The translations under genes and the position numbers were made by a program. DNA of 7,208 nucleotides. It comes from Planctomycetota bacterium (GTDB lineage Bacteria > Planctomycetota > Planctomycetia > Pirellulales > Pirellulaceae). Below the pieces are notes generated by a model that worked only from the letters and a program-made list of their open reading frames with translations, was not told the DNA's origin and made no database searches. Location of the stretch: the NCBI GenBank assembly GCA_023430365.1, contig JAEZAS010000063.1, forward strand, positions 1-7,208, in the 5' to 3' direction. Each line of letters begins with the position of its first letter. Position 1 is the stretch's first letter. Below, piece by piece: positions 4,979 to 7,208 of the stretch.

Positions 4979-5839
4979 CACGGTGCTCAGCACCGGGGCC
5001 CGACCTGGTTCGGCAGGCGCGGGAGCTGCGGGCGACGCTGGCGTCGGCAGGATCCGTGGCAACCGCGTGAACCGCCGCATCAGCGGTCGCAACACCGGGA
5101 ACTGCGCCATCCGGCCGAGCAGGCGGTACTTGAATCCCGGGAACACGAGGACTTGCCTCCCGGACAAACGCCGCAGCGAGCATTCAACCACGTCGTCCGC
5201 CGACATCCACAGATGCGGGGCTGGAGCATCGAGGTCGAATCCCTTCATGCTCTCGGCTGCGTGGAATTCGGTGCGGACAAAGCCCGGGCAAAGAGCCTGA
5301 ACGCGTACGTTGGTGCCACGCAGTTCGTCGCTCAACGACATCGAAAGCACGGCGAGATAGCACTTGGTGGCGCCGTATTGAGCGTTGCCGGCGCTTTGAA
5401 CCCAAGCGCCGAGCGAAGAGACGTTGATCACCCCACCATGGTCTCGCTCCACCATCCCCGGCAGCACGGCGCGCGTGAGCAGTGTGGGGGCGACGACATG
5501 CACGTCGGCCATGCCGACCAGGTAGCGAGGGTCGGTGTCGAGGAAGTAGTTGATGGCGCCGAAGCCGGCGTTGTTGACGAGCAACTCCACATCGCCCATG
5601 TGCTCCAGGCGATCGGCCAGTTGTTCGACTTCTTCGCGCTTGCCCAAGTCGGTGGCAATCGGATCCGTATGCACGCCGTACCGCGCGCTGAGAGCGTCAC
5701 AGAGCTGCTCGAGCGGCCCTGGCCGTCGGTCGACCAACAGCAGGCGATAGCCGCGCTCGGCCAGCTTCGTGGCGAAGGCCTTGCCGAGCCCGCCGGCCGC
5801 TCCGGTGACTACAGCGATACCTTGCTTATACTGAATCAT
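4967..5839 (-). CDS. Classical short-chain dehydrogenase/reductase, NAD(P)-dependent (290 aa)
   Basis: This is a Rossmann-fold oxidoreductase with nucleotide-binding T12-G-A-A-G-G-L-G19, N89-N-A-G92 and a catalytic set S142, Y155, K159 (Y-x3-K in Q-Y-G-A-T-K). PGFVRTEF follows the active site. VDRR after strand 2 (D37, R38, R39) leaves NAD versus NADP preference open. The residue at the usual catalytic Asn position is His114 (DVHVVAP). The C-terminus (from about 262) is a Pro/Ala-rich tail beyond the core fold. The substrate is unknown; general resemblance is to the broad DltE/YqjQ-like SDR group. ATG 5839 is chosen over an in-frame TTG at 5866 because GGAG lies 8 nt upstream and the protein then starts close to strand 1. 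It is monocistronic, with its own promoter and terminator. Confidence 0.9.
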   Translation of the reverse strand: MIQYKQGIAVVTGAAGGLGKAFATKLAERGYRLLLVDRRPGPLEQLCDALSARYGVHTDPIATDLGKREEVEQLADRLEHMGDVELLVNNAGFGAINYFLDTDPRYLVGMADVHVVAPTLLTRAVLPGMVERDHGGVINVSSLGAWVQSAGNAQYGATKCYLAVLSMSLSDELRGTNVRVQALCPGFVRTEFHAAESMKGFDLDAPAPHLWMSADDVVECSLRRLSGRQVLVFPGFKYRLLGRMAQFPVLRPLMRRFTRLPRILPTPASPAAPAPAEPGRAPVLSTVKQA

Positions 5840-5896
5840 CAATCGATCTCCACGACAGTGAAACAAACGCCCACCGTGGCGACTGAGGGACGCAGC

Positions 5897-5932
5897 AGTA
5901 TACCTCTATTTACCGCAGTTTGCTCAAACTGC
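5897..5932 (-). promoter_or_regulatory. Promoter of the dehydrogenase gene with an overlapping 18-bp inverted repeat (operator candidate)
   Basis: On the minus strand TATACT (5902-5897, five of six matches) forms a good -10 about 60 bp before the ATG. TTGAGC (5927-5922) lies 19 bp upstream of it, a long but tolerable spacing. The -35 sits in the centre of a perfect inverted repeat GCAGTTT-GCTC-AAACTGC (5915-5932). A dimeric repressor bound there would block RNA polymerase; this role is inferred. No regulator gene is in the window. Confidence 0.5.
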
Positions 5933-6124
5933 CGTCAAATAGCTAGAGAAACGCTGTCATAAGCCGGGGGCCGAATTGCCCTCAGCAAGTTTCAGGCCTG
6001 TCTGTCCGGAAGGGCTGATTGTGCGGGTTAGCAGTCAGCTGGTTCTCAATTTCCTCGGCTCCGCGCGGGCGGCCATCCGAACGGCACTTTTTCTGCCTCA
6101 AGGCCTTGGCGGCAGAATGTTTGA

Positions 6125-6154
6125 TTGACTTTGGCCCTCGAGACACATTACCAT
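6125..6154 (+). promoter_or_regulatory. Weak promoter candidate for the DUF1549 gene
   Basis: TTGACT (6125-6130, five of six matches to -35) is followed after 18 bp by TACCAT (6149-6154, four of six). The predicted start of transcription would be about 70 nt before the ATG at 6229. The -10 match is poor, so this is tentative. Confidence 0.2.
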
Positions 6155-6228
6155 CTCTTGATCCATCCCTCCCTGCCCTGCCCCTAGCGACACTGGTCGC
6201 TCCCGCCCCATAGCAGCAGCGAGACAAC

Positions 6229-7208
6229 ATGAATCGACTTGCTTCCGGACTTCAGGAACGGTGGCCGCGTTGGCTGATGGCTTCCGCAGCGCTGCTGATG
6301 ACGCTGGCTGCGATGCCCCTGCAGGCCGAAGAAGGGCCGGTGAGCTTCATTAACGATGTGATGCCGGTGCTGACGAAGTCCGGCTGCAACATCGGCGTTT
6401 GCCATGCAAAGGCTGGCGGCGGTCAGAACGGCTTTCACCTCTCGCTCCTGGGCTTTGAGCCGCTCGACGATTACGAGCACCTGGTGAAGGAAGGCCGAGG
6501 ACGCCGGGTACGCCTGGCGGCCCCCGAGCACAGCCTGCTGCTGCTGAAGGCGACAGCCACGATCCCGCATGGCGGCGGCGCTCGGATCGAGCGGGGTTCG
6601 GAAAGCTACAACGTGCTCCTCAACTGGATCCGCCAGGGAGCTCGCCTCGACCAGGACACCGCGCCGCAGCTCGTGAGCTTCGAAGTCCAGCCGCACCAAG
6701 GCGTCATTAGCCGCGGCGCCGAACAACAGCTCACCGCCATCGCCCGCTACGCCGACGGCCAGACTCGCGACGTCACCCGCATGGCGATCTACGAGGCGAA
6801 CGACAGCAGCATGGCGGAGGTTTCCGAGCATGGGCTGGTCAAGATTCTCGATCGCACGGGCAATGTCGCGATCATGGTCCGCTATCAAGGCAAGGTCGCG
6901 GTCTACAGCGCTTCGGTTCCGCTCGGAGCGCCGGTCGAGAACCTGCCTGTGGCGAAGAACTTTGTCGACGAGCACGTTTTTGGGAACCTGAAAACGCTGG
7001 GCATTCCACCGTCGCCTGTTTGCGACGACGCGACGTTTCTGCGGCGAGTGAGCCTCGACATCGGCGGCCGTCTGCCGACCGAAAGCGAAACGGCGGCCTT
7101 CCTGGCCAGCCAGGAAGCCGACAAGCGCGATAAGGTGATCGACGAACTGCTCCGCAGCCCCGACTACGCGGATTACTTCGCCAACAAATGGACCGCGCTG
7201 CTGAAGAA
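6229..7208 (+). CDS. Secreted heme-motif/Big_2/DUF1549 protein, N-terminal part (3' end outside window)
   Basis: The frame from ATG 6229 is open to the end of the window (326 codons, no stop). Residues 1-33 form a signal peptide with a hydrophobic core and probable cleavage after L-Q-A. A cytochrome-c-like segment follows with C53-N-I-G-V-C58-H59, then NGFHLSLLGFEP, typical of planctomycete proteins. Residues about 150-232 resemble a bacterial Ig-like (Big_2) domain (SFEVQP, A-R-Y-A-D-G-Q-T-R-D-V-T). From about 243 (NFVDEHVFGNLKTLGI) through FLRRVSLDIGGRLPT and LLRSPDYADYFANKW is the start of DUF1549. Such proteins usually continue into DUF1553 and are often followed by a DUF1501 gene. The function is not established; an exported redox or polymer-degradation role is a guess. 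The SD is weak (GCGAGA). Confidence 0.88.
   Translation, partial: MNRLASGLQERWPRWLMASAALLMTLAAMPLQAEEGPVSFINDVMPVLTKSGCNIGVCHAKAGGGQNGFHLSLLGFEPLDDYEHLVKEGRGRRVRLAAPEHSLLLLKATATIPHGGGARIERGSESYNVLLNWIRQGARLDQDTAPQLVSFEVQPHQGVISRGAEQQLTAIARYADGQTRDVTRMAIYEANDSSMAEVSEHGLVKILDRTGNVAIMVRYQGKVAVYSASVPLGAPVENLPVAKNFVDEHVFGNLKTLGIPPSPVCDDATFLRRVSLDIGGRLPTESETAAFLASQEADKRDKVIDELLRSPDYADYFANKWTALLK

Larger units (their letters stand above)
5840..6228. other. 389-bp divergent intergenic region
   Basis: The left part holds the dehydrogenase promoter and operator-like repeat. The right part holds a weak promoter candidate for the DUF1549 gene. The middle (about 5940-6120) contains short open frames on both strands without SD or motifs, and an imperfect inverted repeat around CAAGGCCTTG (about 6094-6116) with no T-run. 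I see no gene. Confidence 0.6.

Noticed and set aside
6094..6116. Imperfect inverted repeat considered as a terminator
   Set aside because: No T-run follows on either strand, and no gene ends nearby.
6184..6975. 263-codon minus-strand open frame opposite the DUF1549 gene
   Set aside because: It is antisense to a clear signal peptide/heme-motif/Big_2/DUF1549 reading frame, and its His/Val/Asp-rich composition is the usual shadow of GC-rich coding DNA.

Overview
The window looks like planctomycete chromosome, most likely of the Pirellulales type. The evidence is two DUF1559 pseudopilin-like proteins (G-FTLVE prepilin motif plus a terminal H-X9-DG motif), two small carboxypeptidase-regulatory-like lipoproteins of the kind that travel with them, and the N-terminal two-thirds of a secreted heme-motif/Big_2/DUF1549 protein. 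Base composition is moderately GC-rich. The assignment rests on protein families alone.

Layout. 1-161: the 3' end of an IS5-like insertion sequence, its transposase stop only 8 bp from the next gene. 162-3329 (minus): four genes, transcribed right to left, in the order DUF1559 (2427-3329), lipoprotein (1923-2360), lipoprotein (1303-1716), DUF1559 (162-1130). The gaps of 66, 206 and 172 nt hold several hairpins, and in two of them the upstream RNA is complementary to the Shine-Dalgarno (SD) sequence of the next gene. 3330-4038: a 709-bp stretch with no convincing gene, containing the leader of the DUF1559 unit on its left and hairpins before the methyltransferase on its right. 4039-4881 (plus): SAM-dependent methyltransferase with an N-terminal four-cysteine zinc ribbon. 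4907-4938: a strong intrinsic terminator facing the minus-strand gene. 4967-5839 (minus): classical short-chain dehydrogenase/reductase with a good promoter overlapped by a 7-4-7 inverted repeat. 5840-6228: divergent intergenic region. 6229 to the end (plus): secreted heme-motif/Big_2/DUF1549 protein, truncated by the window edge.

How the genes work together. The four minus-strand genes plausibly act together at the cell envelope: DUF1559 proteins have a pilin-like N-terminal anchor, and the lipoproteins carry a signal peptide and lipobox. Their exact function is not established. The methyltransferase and dehydrogenase are convergent single-gene units with no visible pathway link. The DUF1549 protein probably starts a separate export-related operon running off the right edge. 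I found no CRISPR array, tRNA, rRNA, toxin-antitoxin module or recognisable defence system. The most unusual signal is the RNA-level structure in the DUF1559/lipoprotein cluster.
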